Below are positions 1 to 8,682 of a stretch of 44,345 nt of DNA, piece after piece. A program made the translations under genes and the position numbers. Under the pieces are notes generated by a model, which was given only the letters and a program-made list of their open reading frames with translations, searched no databases and was not told the origin of the DNA. Source of the stretch: Promethearchaeota archaeon (GTDB lineage: Archaea; Asgardarchaeota; Lokiarchaeia; Sigyniarchaeales; SOKP01); the NCBI GenBank assembly GCA_008080735.1, contig SHMW01000017.1, positions 14,196 through 58,540 of the forward strand, read 5' to 3'. Positions within the stretch are counted from its first letter, which is position 1. The number at the start of each line of letters is the position of its first letter.

Positions 1-128
1 TCAATATATAATCTAAATAGATCTCTGGTATTATGGTTAAGCCAATAAGATTAATTTCTACCCAACAATTAGACTTAATGGAATTATTAATAATTATTTC
101 ATAAATAAGAATTATCTATTGGTTACAA

Positions 129-596
129 ATGGATCCTGAAAAATTAAGTGTTTATGATACGCGCCGATATCCTGTGAGACCGCATGTGGGCGTTGGAGTT
201 TTATTGGTTAGAGATGAGCATCTTCTTTTAGTAAAAAGAAAATATAACCCCGACGCGGGATATTGGTCAATCCCTGGAGGCCATCTAGACCTTGGCGAGC
301 AAGTCAGACGCGCAGCAGAAAGGGAGGCATTTGAAGAGACGGGTTTTAAAGTGAAAGTCACCAAACTAGCAGGGATAATCGATAAAATTATGTATGATGA
401 TAAAGGTAAAATCGAATATCATTACGTCCTACTCAATTATTTTGTCGAACAAATTAAAGGGGATGAAAACCAAAAACCTATAGCCGATGATGACGCCCTA
501 GAAGCTAAATTTGTTCCTTTTGAGCAACTGCAAGAGTATAGGTTAACGGGTTCATTGGTTGAATTATTAAAAGAGCTTAAAATAGGATTTCAATAA
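129..596 (+). CDS. Nudix (MutT-type) hydrolase
   Basis: A 155-residue single-domain Nudix hydrolase. These enzymes cleave nucleoside diphosphates linked to another group, using Mg2+. The complete Nudix box is visible at residues 51-72: G51, five residues, E57, seven residues, R65-E66, two residues, E69-E70, one residue, G72. The strand before it (GVGVLLVRDEHLLLVKR) and the WSIPGG lead-in are typical of the ADP-ribose pyrophosphatase/MutT side of the family. The substrate cannot be read from the sequence. The start is the first ATG of the frame and has no obvious Shine-Dalgarno sequence. The gene converges on the esterase downstream, about 30 bases away, so it is probably monocistronic. Confidence 0.93.
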   Translation: MDPEKLSVYDTRRYPVRPHVGVGVLLVRDEHLLLVKRKYNPDAGYWSIPGGHLDLGEQVRRAAEREAFEETGFKVKVTKLAGIIDKIMYDDKGKIEYHYVLLNYFVEQIKGDENQKPIADDDALEAKFVPFEQLQEYRLTGSLVELLKELKIGFQ

Positions 597-626
597 AATG
601 AATTATAAAAAACCTAAAGACAGTTT

Positions 627-1526
627 CTAATCAAAATGAGCCCGAGCAAATTGACCTATCTTTTTAATCGCTTCTTCTCCTTCAGGCGCCCAATCTGCAA
701 AAGCTTGAAATACATGGATCATATCATCCCACACCTCCAACTTCACATCAACTCCCGCTTTCTCTGCTTTTTTAGCCAGTCGTACTGCATCATCTAATAA
801 TATTTCTGGACTCCCTACTTGAATGAATAACGGAGGGAGGCCGCTTAAATCGCCATATAAGGGAGATATGAGGGGATTTTTAGGATTTTTGTCTTGAATA
901 TACAATGAAGCCATAAAAGCCAAGTCATAAGATTTTAGGAACTTATCTTGGTTCCTGTTTGCATTAATTGAATTTCCTTTCATTGCTAAATCTGTCCAAG
1001 GTGAAAGACATATTGCCGCTGAGGGTAAGGATTTATTCAACTCCTTTAGTCGCAATAAAGTCGAAATAGTTAGACCCCCTCCTGCGGAATCCCCTGCTAT
1101 AATAATATTTGATGATGGGACGTGTTGATTCTTGATTAACCATTCATAAGCGGAAACAGCATCACTCAACGCTGCTGGGAAGGGATTTTCGGGAGCTAAA
1201 CGGTAATCAATTAATAGAATTCGGGCTTCTGACGCTTTTCCGATTCTCATAGCCAAATCCTCATGGGATTTCAAAGATCCCTCCATATATCCACCTCCAT
1301 GTAAATAAAGAATAACTTTTTGAGAATCAGACTCGGGGCTATCAATCCATACTGCATTCATTCCATTTAATTCTAATTGAGTAAGATTCACATCTTCGGG
1401 AAGCTCGACCAAGGCTGCCAAACTTTCTAAGTTTTCCCTCGATTCTCGTACTCTTTTATTTAATTCGAGTTCATTACGTTTTTCAAGTAATTTCATCACC
1501 CTACGCATTCCTTTGCTTACCATCAA
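627..1526 (-). CDS. HSL-family alpha/beta hydrolase (esterase/lipase)
   Basis: A 299-residue carboxylesterase of the hormone-sensitive-lipase family, which hydrolyses short acyl esters in the cytoplasm. The oxyanion-hole motif HGGG is at residues 76-79 and the nucleophile elbow GDSAGG has Ser at about 147. The other triad members are likely the Asp in ILLDDA (about 242) and the His in DMIHVF (about 269). Length and motif spacing are normal for the family. Two adjacent ATG codons could serve as start. There is no signal peptide; a charged N-terminal helix forms a cap-like extension. It is convergent with the Nudix gene and has its own promoter region facing thiC. The natural substrate is unknown. 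Confidence 0.92.
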   Translation of the reverse strand: MMVSKGMRRVMKLLEKRNELELNKRVRESRENLESLAALVELPEDVNLTQLELNGMNAVWIDSPESDSQKVILYLHGGGYMEGSLKSHEDLAMRIGKASEARILLIDYRLAPENPFPAALSDAVSAYEWLIKNQHVPSSNIIIAGDSAGGGLTISTLLRLKELNKSLPSAAICLSPWTDLAMKGNSINANRNQDKFLKSYDLAFMASLYIQDKNPKNPLISPLYGDLSGLPPLFIQVGSPEILLDDAVRLAKKAEKAGVDVKLEVWDDMIHVFQAFADWAPEGEEAIKKIGQFARAHFD

Positions 1527-1750
1527 ATCACTTTAGATTTTGCTTAATAATTAAAATTAATAATTAAGATGTGGAGTTATGGATTTTTATTTATTTCGAT
1601 CTATCCTTTTTATAATTCCATTTTTTTAACCTAACTATGAATAAATAACCTTCAAAATAGTAAAGCTAAAGAATAAAATTCTAATCACATTAATTTAATC
1701 AATATCTAATATTAATAGTAAAAATTTGTTTAATTTCGAGGCAAACTATA

Positions 1751-3058
1751 TTGGCCACCTTAATGAAGGAAGCTAAAGAAGGGAATATAACCAAGGAAAT
1801 GCGAATTGTTGCCGAAAATGAAAAACTTGAACCAGAATTCATCCGTCGGGGCATCTCTAAAGGAAGAATCATTATTCCAAAGTCTAATCGAAGGGAATTA
1901 AATCCTCCCATCGGAATTGGGAAGGGATTGTTTGTCAAAATAAACGCAAATGTCGGTTCCTCGAAGAAGGTATTCGATCCCGAGGAGGAATTAGCAAAAG
2001 CACAAATTGCCGAAAAGTATGGTGCAGACACTTTGATGGATTTAAGCACAGGAATTAAGGAATCAGATGTAATTCAAATTCGGCGGAAAATTTTGGAAAA
2101 CACAAATATCCCATTGGGAACGGTCCCTATTTATCAATCTGCCTTACGTGCCATCGAAACTAAAGGAGCCATAATTCATATGGATGAAGACGATCTCTTT
2201 AATGTGGTCGAGGAGCAAGCAAAAGAAGGCGTGGATTTCTTTACTATCCATGCGGGAGTCACAAGGGAGATAATCGATTATTTAGTTGATCATCCTCGTA
2301 TGATGGGTGTAGTTTCGCGTGGCGGGACGTTTTTGGCAGCCTGGATATTGCATCATGAACAAGAAAATCCTTTTAACAAAAAATATGATTACCTATTAGA
2401 AATGGCCCAGGAATATGATTTCACGCTCTCTTTAGGTGATGGTATGAGACCAGGGGGTATATTTGATTCTACTGACTATCCTCAGATACGAGAGTTAATG
2501 GAAATTTCTACATTGGTGAAACGAGCGTGGAATAACAATGTTCAAGTGATGGTAGAGGGTCCTGGGCATATACCGGCTCACGAAATCGAACAAAATATAA
2601 AGATTCAAAAGTCTCTCTGTGATGAAGCCCCCTTTTATGTGCTTGGTCCATTAGTAACCGACATCGCTCCTGGTTATGATGAGATTGTGAGCGCAATCGG
2701 AGGCACAATGGCTGGACTTGCTGGAGCCGACTATCTATGTTATGTAACTCCCTCAGAGCATCTTGGTTTACCAAATCGGGAAGAAGTGAAGAGAGGTGTG
2801 ATTGCGTCGAAAATTGCTGCTCATGCTGTTAATATCGCAAGATATGGCAAACGTGCTTCGGAGTGGGATTATAAAATGGATATCGCCCGAAAAAATCTGA
2901 ATTGGAAAGATATGATTACTTTAGCCATAGACCCGGAACTTGCTGAAGAAAAACATCTGAGATCGGGTGAGAAACTCGATGAGGATGTGTGTTCCATGTG
3001 TGGAGATTTTTGTGCAATTAAACTCTTAAGAGATGCTTTAGAAGAAAAAAATAAATAG
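1751..3058 (+). CDS. thiC: Phosphomethylpyrimidine synthase ThiC
   Basis: This radical-SAM enzyme converts 5-aminoimidazole ribotide into hydroxymethylpyrimidine phosphate, the pyrimidine half of thiamine. The protein has 435 residues, the length of the shorter archaeal/clostridial ThiC form. The C-terminal cluster motif CSMCGDFC (CX2CX3C) binds the [4Fe-4S] cluster; the long bacterial form has CX2CX4C. Core segments such as MVEGPGHIPAHEI, YVLGPLVTDIAPGYD and GADYLCYVTPSEHLGLP are well conserved. I chose the TTG start at 1751 because a GAGG sits about nine bases upstream and the resulting N-terminus (MATLMKEAKEG) fits the family. ATG at 1763 is the alternative. I see no TPP riboswitch upstream. 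A ThiN-type enzyme lies 1.5 kb away on the opposite strand. Confidence 0.96.
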   Translation: MATLMKEAKEGNITKEMRIVAENEKLEPEFIRRGISKGRIIIPKSNRRELNPPIGIGKGLFVKINANVGSSKKVFDPEEELAKAQIAEKYGADTLMDLSTGIKESDVIQIRRKILENTNIPLGTVPIYQSALRAIETKGAIIHMDEDDLFNVVEEQAKEGVDFFTIHAGVTREIIDYLVDHPRMMGVVSRGGTFLAAWILHHEQENPFNKKYDYLLEMAQEYDFTLSLGDGMRPGGIFDSTDYPQIRELMEISTLVKRAWNNNVQVMVEGPGHIPAHEIEQNIKIQKSLCDEAPFYVLGPLVTDIAPGYDEIVSAIGGTMAGLAGADYLCYVTPSEHLGLPNREEVKRGVIASKIAAHAVNIARYGKRASEWDYKMDIARKNLNWKDMITLAIDPELAEEKHLRSGEKLDEDVCSMCGDFCAIKLLRDALEEKNK

Positions 3059-3118
3059 GGGTTCACAATTGATTTTTGTAATAGAAAATCCCCAATCTAT
3101 AAAATATGGTTTTCTCTG

Positions 3119-4399
3119 CTACGGTTTTAAGTCATCCGAAAAATAATACGGTGTTAAAATCGGGAAAAATTCTCTGTTTAACTCCAGAAAAACTTTTTCA
3201 GGTATTAATGACCCATCTTCAGGAGGATTCTTATATTTTTGCTTTAGTTGTTTCACATATTCTCGCATCTCTAGTTTTAAGAAATATGTACCTTTTTGCG
3301 CAATTATTACTAAATAATAGGGTTCTCGATATTCTACGATTATAGCTCTATCACCGAATTTTAAAGAATCTATCCCTGCTTTCGATTTGGCAACTTCCTC
3401 ACCCACATTACTAAATGCAATAGTGAGCCCACCAATAAGCTGTGAAGTTGCGCCACTTTCATTGAAATCAGCGAATTCATCAGAAAGGGGTTTATAATAA
3501 TGCGTGATTCCCGCATCATCTACGAGGCTGACGGCTTGTACATTTGGGGGTACTAATCCTATCAACTCGGGATCTACGAAATGTGGAATACTGATTAGGA
3601 GTAGAGCCACGACGAAGATCGGTGTATTATAGGTTGAAAATTCTACTCCCACAGCATCTAATATACCTTCTGTGAATTCAAATATTATATTTATGAAGAG
3701 AAGAACGATTCCCGCAAATTGTAAACCTCCCAAAATTCTTGCCCGATTACTATGGTTAAAGAATGCTTTCGACATTCGAATTCCGATTAATAACACAGAT
3801 AAAAATACACCAATTGCACCGATTTGTACTAAAGTTCGTAGAAAAATTTGAAATGCAGTATTAGTCCCATAATCCATCGCGAACAATGAATACACATTTT
3901 TAAGACAATAGGGGATAATACAGAGTGTAATGAAGATCATGAGTCCGGGACGTGGACTATCTCTATCATTGAGTTCAAAATGGAAAAAGAGGAACAATAT
4001 GGAAAGTGTTGAGGTTAAAAGTTGTACTTCGAAAAGCCAAGTCTGTGGCACAGAACCTGCAGGATTCCAATTTGCCCATCCAAAGAAATATGAGGTCATA
4101 GACAGGAATAATCCCACTAGCAGAAATAATAAAGAGGTTAATCCGTATTTGAAAGCTCGATAAGAAAGTAAAGATGCAAAGAACAGCATAATTACAGCTA
4201 ATGTGAAAAAATAGGGTGAGAATGACCCTATCTGTCCATATACAACATTACTCTTAAACCAAGACTCAAAGATGAAACTTGTTAAAAGCAAATATATACC
4301 CGCAAAAATACTTATAATTACTGAGATAAGAATGATATATTCTTTCGCGCTTTTGAGAAATCCGAATAGATTACTTGAAAAAGTTTTTTTTATCTTCAT
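3119..4399 (-). CDS. Multi-span membrane protein with C-terminal longin/roadblock-like domain
   Basis: A 426-residue protein. Residues about 20-275 hold roughly eight hydrophobic helices, for example IILISVIISIFAGIYLLL near the start and TPIFVVALLLISIPHF at the end. The last 130 or so residues are soluble and look like a longin/roadblock-type alpha-beta domain: SLVDDAGITHYYKPL, then SQLIGGLTIAFSNVGEEV, then RAIIVEYREPYYLVIIAQKG. That strand-helix-strand pattern resembles the N-terminal domain of the GTPase at 5908. Longin and roadblock domains usually partner small GTPases. My inference is therefore a membrane receptor or anchor working with one of the cell's many small GTPases. The membrane half also recalls the seven-helix N-terminal part of some archaeal sensor kinases, but no kinase domain is present. 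Confidence 0.72.
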   Translation of the reverse strand: MKIKKTFSSNLFGFLKSAKEYIILISVIISIFAGIYLLLTSFIFESWFKSNVVYGQIGSFSPYFFTLAVIMLFFASLLSYRAFKYGLTSLLFLLVGLFLSMTSYFFGWANWNPAGSVPQTWLFEVQLLTSTLSILFLFFHFELNDRDSPRPGLMIFITLCIIPYCLKNVYSLFAMDYGTNTAFQIFLRTLVQIGAIGVFLSVLLIGIRMSKAFFNHSNRARILGGLQFAGIVLLFINIIFEFTEGILDAVGVEFSTYNTPIFVVALLLISIPHFVDPELIGLVPPNVQAVSLVDDAGITHYYKPLSDEFADFNESGATSQLIGGLTIAFSNVGEEVAKSKAGIDSLKFGDRAIIVEYREPYYLVIIAQKGTYFLKLEMREYVKQLKQKYKNPPEDGSLIPEKVFLELNREFFPILTPYYFSDDLKP

Positions 4400-4517
4400 T
4401 TTAATCCAAGCCTTTTATTTTAGTTTATGAATAATAAATAGAGAGAAATTAACCTATTTAAAAATGTGTGAAACAGTTCTAAAAAACTGAAATTGGATGG
4501 GGGCCACAAACCTCATA

Positions 4518-5099
4518 TTACTCAATTACTTCATCTTGATGTAAAATTTCTAAAATGATCTCTAATTTCCGAATCATATCATCTGCATCTTGAGCAAATA
4601 ACCGCATCATCGCTTCTTTACCCATTGCACCTTTATCCCAAATTATATCTGGAATCCTTCCTATCTCATCAATAGTCTTCTTAATCAACCATTGCATAGT
4701 AGAATGTTCCTGTTCCTTAACCTCTTCTGGTTGTTCTTCTCTAATTATTTCTCGCAATTGTAAATCCGAGTGCTGCTCAAGTCTCTCGATTATGTGTGGA
4801 AAATATTTCAAATTCATCACAATATTGATATTCTCATCGAATTGTTTGGCAGTGAGAATCAGCCTTGCGGTATGATCCGATACACCAAATTTAATATCTC
4901 CGCACGCTTTTGGAAACCCTCCTATTACCGTTATCCGACCTTCAATAGCGGCAATATTCTCTTCGGTTTCCGTATTCCTAGTAGCTACAGATATATTTGT
5001 TCTTACTTCTGGAATAAGCATACTGAATGTTTGGATGCTAGAAAAATAATTATAGATTGCTCTAACTTGATTAATCGCGTTTGATTTGATATTCTCCAT
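4518..5099 (-). CDS. thiN: Stand-alone ThiN-type thiamine-phosphate synthase
   Basis: A 193-residue protein that matches the ThiN domain over almost its whole length. ThiN joins the pyrimidine and thiazole phosphates to form thiamine phosphate in archaea. Visible hallmarks are LIPEVRTNI, the GRITVIGG segment, FGVSDHTARLIL with the conserved His, NIVMNLKY, REEQPEEVKEQEHST, and the C-terminal PDIIWDKGAMGKEAMMRLFA. In most archaea ThiN is the C-terminal half of a ThiD-ThiN fusion or follows a DNA-binding domain (ThiR). Here neither is attached. With no helix-turn-helix, an enzyme is more likely than a repressor. It sits downstream of and antiparallel to thiC, with the membrane-longin gene between them, so it does not share a transcript with thiC. 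Confidence 0.85.
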   Translation of the reverse strand: MENIKSNAINQVRAIYNYFSSIQTFSMLIPEVRTNISVATRNTETEENIAAIEGRITVIGGFPKACGDIKFGVSDHTARLILTAKQFDENINIVMNLKYFPHIIERLEQHSDLQLREIIREEQPEEVKEQEHSTMQWLIKKTIDEIGRIPDIIWDKGAMGKEAMMRLFAQDADDMIRKLEIILEILHQDEVIE

Positions 5100-5172
5100 A
5101 ACTTTTCACAATATTCTTTAATGAAGAAAAATGAAAGAAATAATAAAAAATCAGAGATAATTGGTATAAAAC

Positions 5173-5742
5173 TCAATTAGCTCTTTCAAACGCCCATCTT
5201 GCTTTATCATCTAGTCCTAATGCTTGATAAGATCTTCCTAAATAAAGCCACGCATCTGGAAATTCAAAGTCCTGTTTTACCAATTTGAAAAGATGGTTAA
5301 TTGCCATATCATAACGCCCTCGTAGAAAATTGATTTTTCCGCGTAGAAACATTATTTCGTGCTTTTTATCATCATCATTCGTGAAACCATCCAACAGTTC
5401 TAATGCTTTTTTATATTCTTTCTGTTTAGTTAATTTCTCAATAACTTCTATTGTTTTAAGAAAAACCATATTCTTACATATTTCTTTAATCTTTATCTTA
5501 TTTTCTTCCTCCATCTGGAGTTTAAGTGCTTTCTGTGTTTCCTGCTCTTTTTTTTCTATGTAGGCTTGGAACTTTTGAATAATATTGTCATCATATTTAT
5601 CGTTGCATAAAGGACATTTTAACGAATGCGTTAACCATTCCCTTAGGCACGAAGTATGTGCCGCGTGACCGTTTGGGCATTCATCATACATCTCGGATTT
5701 TTCATCAATAGGAAGATGACAAATAATACATGAGGTTGGCAT
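5173..5742 (-). CDS. RING-H2 finger protein with C-terminal TPR-like repeats
   Basis: A 189-residue protein opening with a full RING-H2 finger: C5-X2-C8-X13-C22-X3-H26-X2-H29-X2-C32-X10-C43-X2-C46, a C3H2C3 cross-brace. RING-H2 fingers normally recruit ubiquitin-charged E2 enzymes. A charged, probably coiled-coil helix (about 55-85) follows. The rest looks like TPR helices: KKALELLDGFTND, MFLRGKINFLRGRYDMAINHLFKLV, PDAWLYLGRSYQALGLDDKARWAFERA. Asgard archaea are known to carry ubiquitin, E1, E2 and RING proteins, so an E3-ligase-like role with TPR substrate recognition is a fair inference. No ubiquitin, E1 or E2 gene is visible nearby. The gene is divergent from the GTPase gene across a 165-base shared promoter region. 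Confidence 0.85.
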   Translation of the reverse strand: MPTSCIICHLPIDEKSEMYDECPNGHAAHTSCLREWLTHSLKCPLCNDKYDDNIIQKFQAYIEKKEQETQKALKLQMEEENKIKIKEICKNMVFLKTIEVIEKLTKQKEYKKALELLDGFTNDDDKKHEIMFLRGKINFLRGRYDMAINHLFKLVKQDFEFPDAWLYLGRSYQALGLDDKARWAFERAN

Positions 5743-5907
5743 TTGATAGTTTCTATAAGTGTGATTTATTACAATTATATTATACTAAACATATAACTCT
5801 AAATTATTATATCTAACGAGTACTTTTAAGAATGTTCTTTTCGAAAAAAGATTAAATTGAAATACCATCATAATTGTTAAAATAATAATCACTTAAGGAA
5901 ATTCTAA

Positions 5908-7470
5908 ATGTCTATCAATCTTACAGAACTCTTTGAAACTCTCTGCAACAACTTTTTTCAAGTAAACGATGAGGTAGATGCGATTATTGTTTCTGATATT
6001 GATGGACTCACGATATTTGGCGAAAAAAGAGAGGATGTAGATCTAGAAATCGTGTCAGTACTTACTTCTATTGTACATCCGGTACTGGAACGGATTCGGG
6101 ATGAATTCGCCTTCCAACAATTTGGGACTGCTTCCTTTGATACAGAGGAGCATAGATTATTATTTATCTCCATCGATGAAAAAACTACGTTAAGCTTAGT
6201 TATCGATCCAATGGCATCTTTAGACAAAATCTCTCCTTATGCGTATTTTTTAGCAGAAAAAATCGCACGAATCCTAAAAGCAGAACAAGATGATATTATC
6301 CAACTCGAAATACCTAATTTCGAATACGAAGCAGAAAGAGCTCAACAACTTAAAAACCAAATCTATCAACTCCGATTAGATACAGGGAGGAGATTTCGCT
6401 TTAAATTCATTATTATCGGTGATCATGAGGTTGGTAAGACCTCGATCGTTCGCCGTTTTGTAGAAAATAAATTTACACACGATTATCGAGCAACAATTGG
6501 TTTAAATATTCATACCCATTCCATCAACTTCTTAGAAAACGATGTAAAGTTTTCCATTTGGGATATCGGAGCTCAAAAATACTTTAAACGATTTCGAAAG
6601 ACCTATTATATCGGCGCGCAAGCAGCATTTATCGTCTTTGATTTGACTCTCAGAGAATCATTTGAAAATGTGATTTCGTGGTTTGAAGAAATTGATAAAT
6701 TCCTTAATACCGAGAAGTTACCGATCATATTAGTGGGAAATAAGTCCGATTTAGTCGAGGAAAGAGCGGTCGAGTACCAAGAAGGCGTTCAGATGACAAA
6801 TCGCCTAACTGAAAAGGGTATAACAAATATTTCCTACATTGAAACGAGCGCACTAACGGGTGATAATATTCATGACGCTTTTCGATTAATTTCCTATCAT
6901 TATATTGCAAAAAGCAAAGAAATCGAAGAACAAAAACTTAAGGCCGATGTATTAGAGGAAATTGAGGAAATATTACCATTAAAGGATCAATTGGTTATTA
7001 CATTCTTGACGGAAAGCCGATATTTTAGCCCCGCCTTACAAATCCTCAATTCTGCATTATCAGAGCATAAAATGACCAATAAAGTCGAAGTAAAAGACAA
7101 ACAAATCTATGAATACGAGAACGGTATAACATTACATAATTATTCCTATGAGAATATGGATATAGGGAATTCGGACGGTATCTTTTGCATATTTGACGCC
7201 AGAAATCGAGAATCTATCAAATCTGAATGGAAAAATATGATCATCAAAATAATTGAGAACATTGATGAGAAAAAAGTCATTTTAGTGGGAATCAGAGTGT
7301 CTGATAACGCTGATTGGTCCAAAATTATGGAAGAATTTGATATAAATGAATATTTGGAAAAGAAAATGGTGTCCTTTCTATTTTTCAAGATTGGAGAAGA
7401 ATATCGTTTGGAAATATTTGATCAACTAAAAGTTATGTTTAGTACGATTGAATCTATATCTCGTACATAG
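5908..7470 (+). CDS. Roadblock/longin-Rab-like GTPase-pseudoGTPase fusion
   Basis: A 520-residue protein in three parts. Residues 1-125 form a roadblock/LC7 or longin-like domain. Residues about 163-335 are a complete Ras/Rab-type GTPase: P-loop GDHEVGKTS (171-179), switch-I Thr in RATIG (195-199), WDIGAQ (218-223), NKSD (278-281) and ETSAL (312-316). Residues 360-515 repeat the same fold in degenerate form. FCIFDARNRESIKSEWKNMI (426-445) parallels FIVFDLTLRESFENVISWF (241-259), and KKVILVGIRVSD (455-466) parallels LPIILVGNKSD (271-281). The second copy lacks a P-loop and the NKxD Asn-Lys. The GTPase should switch with GTP; the third part probably acts as a built-in partner. There is no C-terminal Cys for prenylation. 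Confidence 0.9.
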   Translation: MSINLTELFETLCNNFFQVNDEVDAIIVSDIDGLTIFGEKREDVDLEIVSVLTSIVHPVLERIRDEFAFQQFGTASFDTEEHRLLFISIDEKTTLSLVIDPMASLDKISPYAYFLAEKIARILKAEQDDIIQLEIPNFEYEAERAQQLKNQIYQLRLDTGRRFRFKFIIIGDHEVGKTSIVRRFVENKFTHDYRATIGLNIHTHSINFLENDVKFSIWDIGAQKYFKRFRKTYYIGAQAAFIVFDLTLRESFENVISWFEEIDKFLNTEKLPIILVGNKSDLVEERAVEYQEGVQMTNRLTEKGITNISYIETSALTGDNIHDAFRLISYHYIAKSKEIEEQKLKADVLEEIEEILPLKDQLVITFLTESRYFSPALQILNSALSEHKMTNKVEVKDKQIYEYENGITLHNYSYENMDIGNSDGIFCIFDARNRESIKSEWKNMIIKIIENIDEKKVILVGIRVSDNADWSKIMEEFDINEYLEKKMVSFLFFKIGEEYRLEIFDQLKVMFSTIESISRT

Positions 7471-7476
7471 GGGCAA

Positions 7477-8544
7477 TCATTTTTTTAGAAAACTCTTGAG
7501 CTTTTCACTAATCAGATCACCCATTTGAGTGGTCGTGAGCGTTTCAAGCAATTTATTTTCAATATCGATGGTTCGACCCTCATTTAACGCTTCTTCTACA
7601 CTTTTTTCTATATCGTGGGCGATTTCTTCTTGCTTGAATGATTCTTCGAGCATTAATTTCACACTTAAGATGGTCCCAATGGGATTTGCGATATTTTTAC
7701 CTGCGATATCGGGGGCTGACCCGTGGATCGGTTCATACATTGACACTTGACCCGGATGGATGTTTCCGCTTGATGCCATCCCCAGACTCCCTATTAAGAA
7801 AGCTCCCTCATCGCTGATGATGTCTCCAAATAAATTTCCAGTCACAACTGTTTCATAATCGTAAGGACTGCGTATTAACCATTGGCAAAAAGCATCAACA
7901 TACATATTTTCCTTTTCTAGTTTGGGATAGGATTTTCCTATTTGTTCAAAAATTTCCCTCCATAACTGACTGGGCTTTAAAATATTAGCTTTATCTACTG
8001 AGGTTATTTTCTTATGATTATGCTTTTTTGCAAATTGGAATGCATATTCAATAATTCTCTCACAGCCACTTCTCGTATATATCATATTATTAATTGCTAC
8101 TTCCTTTTTCATGATACCTCCGATATTAGCATAAAGTCCTTCCGTATTTTCCCTCACAATGGTAAGATCAATCCCGTCTCCGATATATTGGTCTTTAAGA
8201 GGACACCGATCCTTTAATGCATCAAACAGCTTTATTGGGCGTAAGTTTACATAAAGATCTAATCCTTGTCGTATCCCTAAGATGGCGGACTCAGCGACTC
8301 CTTGCGGAAGCCCGGGTATCCCTATAGCTCCAAAAAGGAGGGCATCAGACTCTTTTATAATTGTAAAAGTTTTATCGGGTAGACTCTGGCCCATTTCTTT
8401 CCATACTTTTCCTCCTGCTGGTGCTTCTTTGAACTCAAAACTGAGGTCTGAATATTTCTCAACAGTTTTGAGGATCTTCATACCTTCCTCGACAACTTCT
8501 GGTCCCACACCATCTCCTTTTGTAATAGCAATCTGAGCTTTCAT
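7477..8544 (-). CDS. Isocitrate/isopropylmalate dehydrogenase-family enzyme (LeuB-like)
   Basis: A 355-residue NAD(P)-dependent beta-decarboxylating dehydrogenase. These oxidise a 2-hydroxy acid and release CO2. Family signatures are ITKGDGVGPEVVEEGM at the N-terminus, the substrate loop RQGLDLYVNLRPIKLF, RENTEGLYANIGG, the catalytic Lys in SVDKANI, the metal-binding DIISDEGAFLIG, and the cofactor segment EPIHGSAPDIAGKNIANP. The substrate loop and the NAD-type cofactor segment favour 3-isopropylmalate dehydrogenase (leucine synthesis). Homoisocitrate or tartrate-type enzymes share these motifs, so the substrate is not settled. No other leucine gene is present. It converges on the GTPase gene with only a few bases between the stop codons. 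Confidence 0.88.
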   Translation of the reverse strand: MKAQIAITKGDGVGPEVVEEGMKILKTVEKYSDLSFEFKEAPAGGKVWKEMGQSLPDKTFTIIKESDALLFGAIGIPGLPQGVAESAILGIRQGLDLYVNLRPIKLFDALKDRCPLKDQYIGDGIDLTIVRENTEGLYANIGGIMKKEVAINNMIYTRSGCERIIEYAFQFAKKHNHKKITSVDKANILKPSQLWREIFEQIGKSYPKLEKENMYVDAFCQWLIRSPYDYETVVTGNLFGDIISDEGAFLIGSLGMASSGNIHPGQVSMYEPIHGSAPDIAGKNIANPIGTILSVKLMLEESFKQEEIAHDIEKSVEEALNEGRTIDIENKLLETLTTTQMGDLISEKLKSFLKK

Positions 8545-8682
8545 TATGAAATACCTTTAAAAGTAAGATTATCTTTTATTTAACTTGATTTTAGCTAATA
8601 TTAAATATTAAATGAATTTATTGAAATCCTAAAAAAAGTACCGATGAATAATATAAGAGATGATAACATTATGGAAACGTAA

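Noticed and set aside
1527..1750. TPP riboswitch before thiC
   Set aside because: The conserved CUGAGA and GGGUG-type elements are not present in this AT-rich stretch.
3106..3345. 79-residue frame antisense to the membrane-longin gene
   Set aside because: It lies almost wholly inside the well-supported opposite gene and has no independent features.
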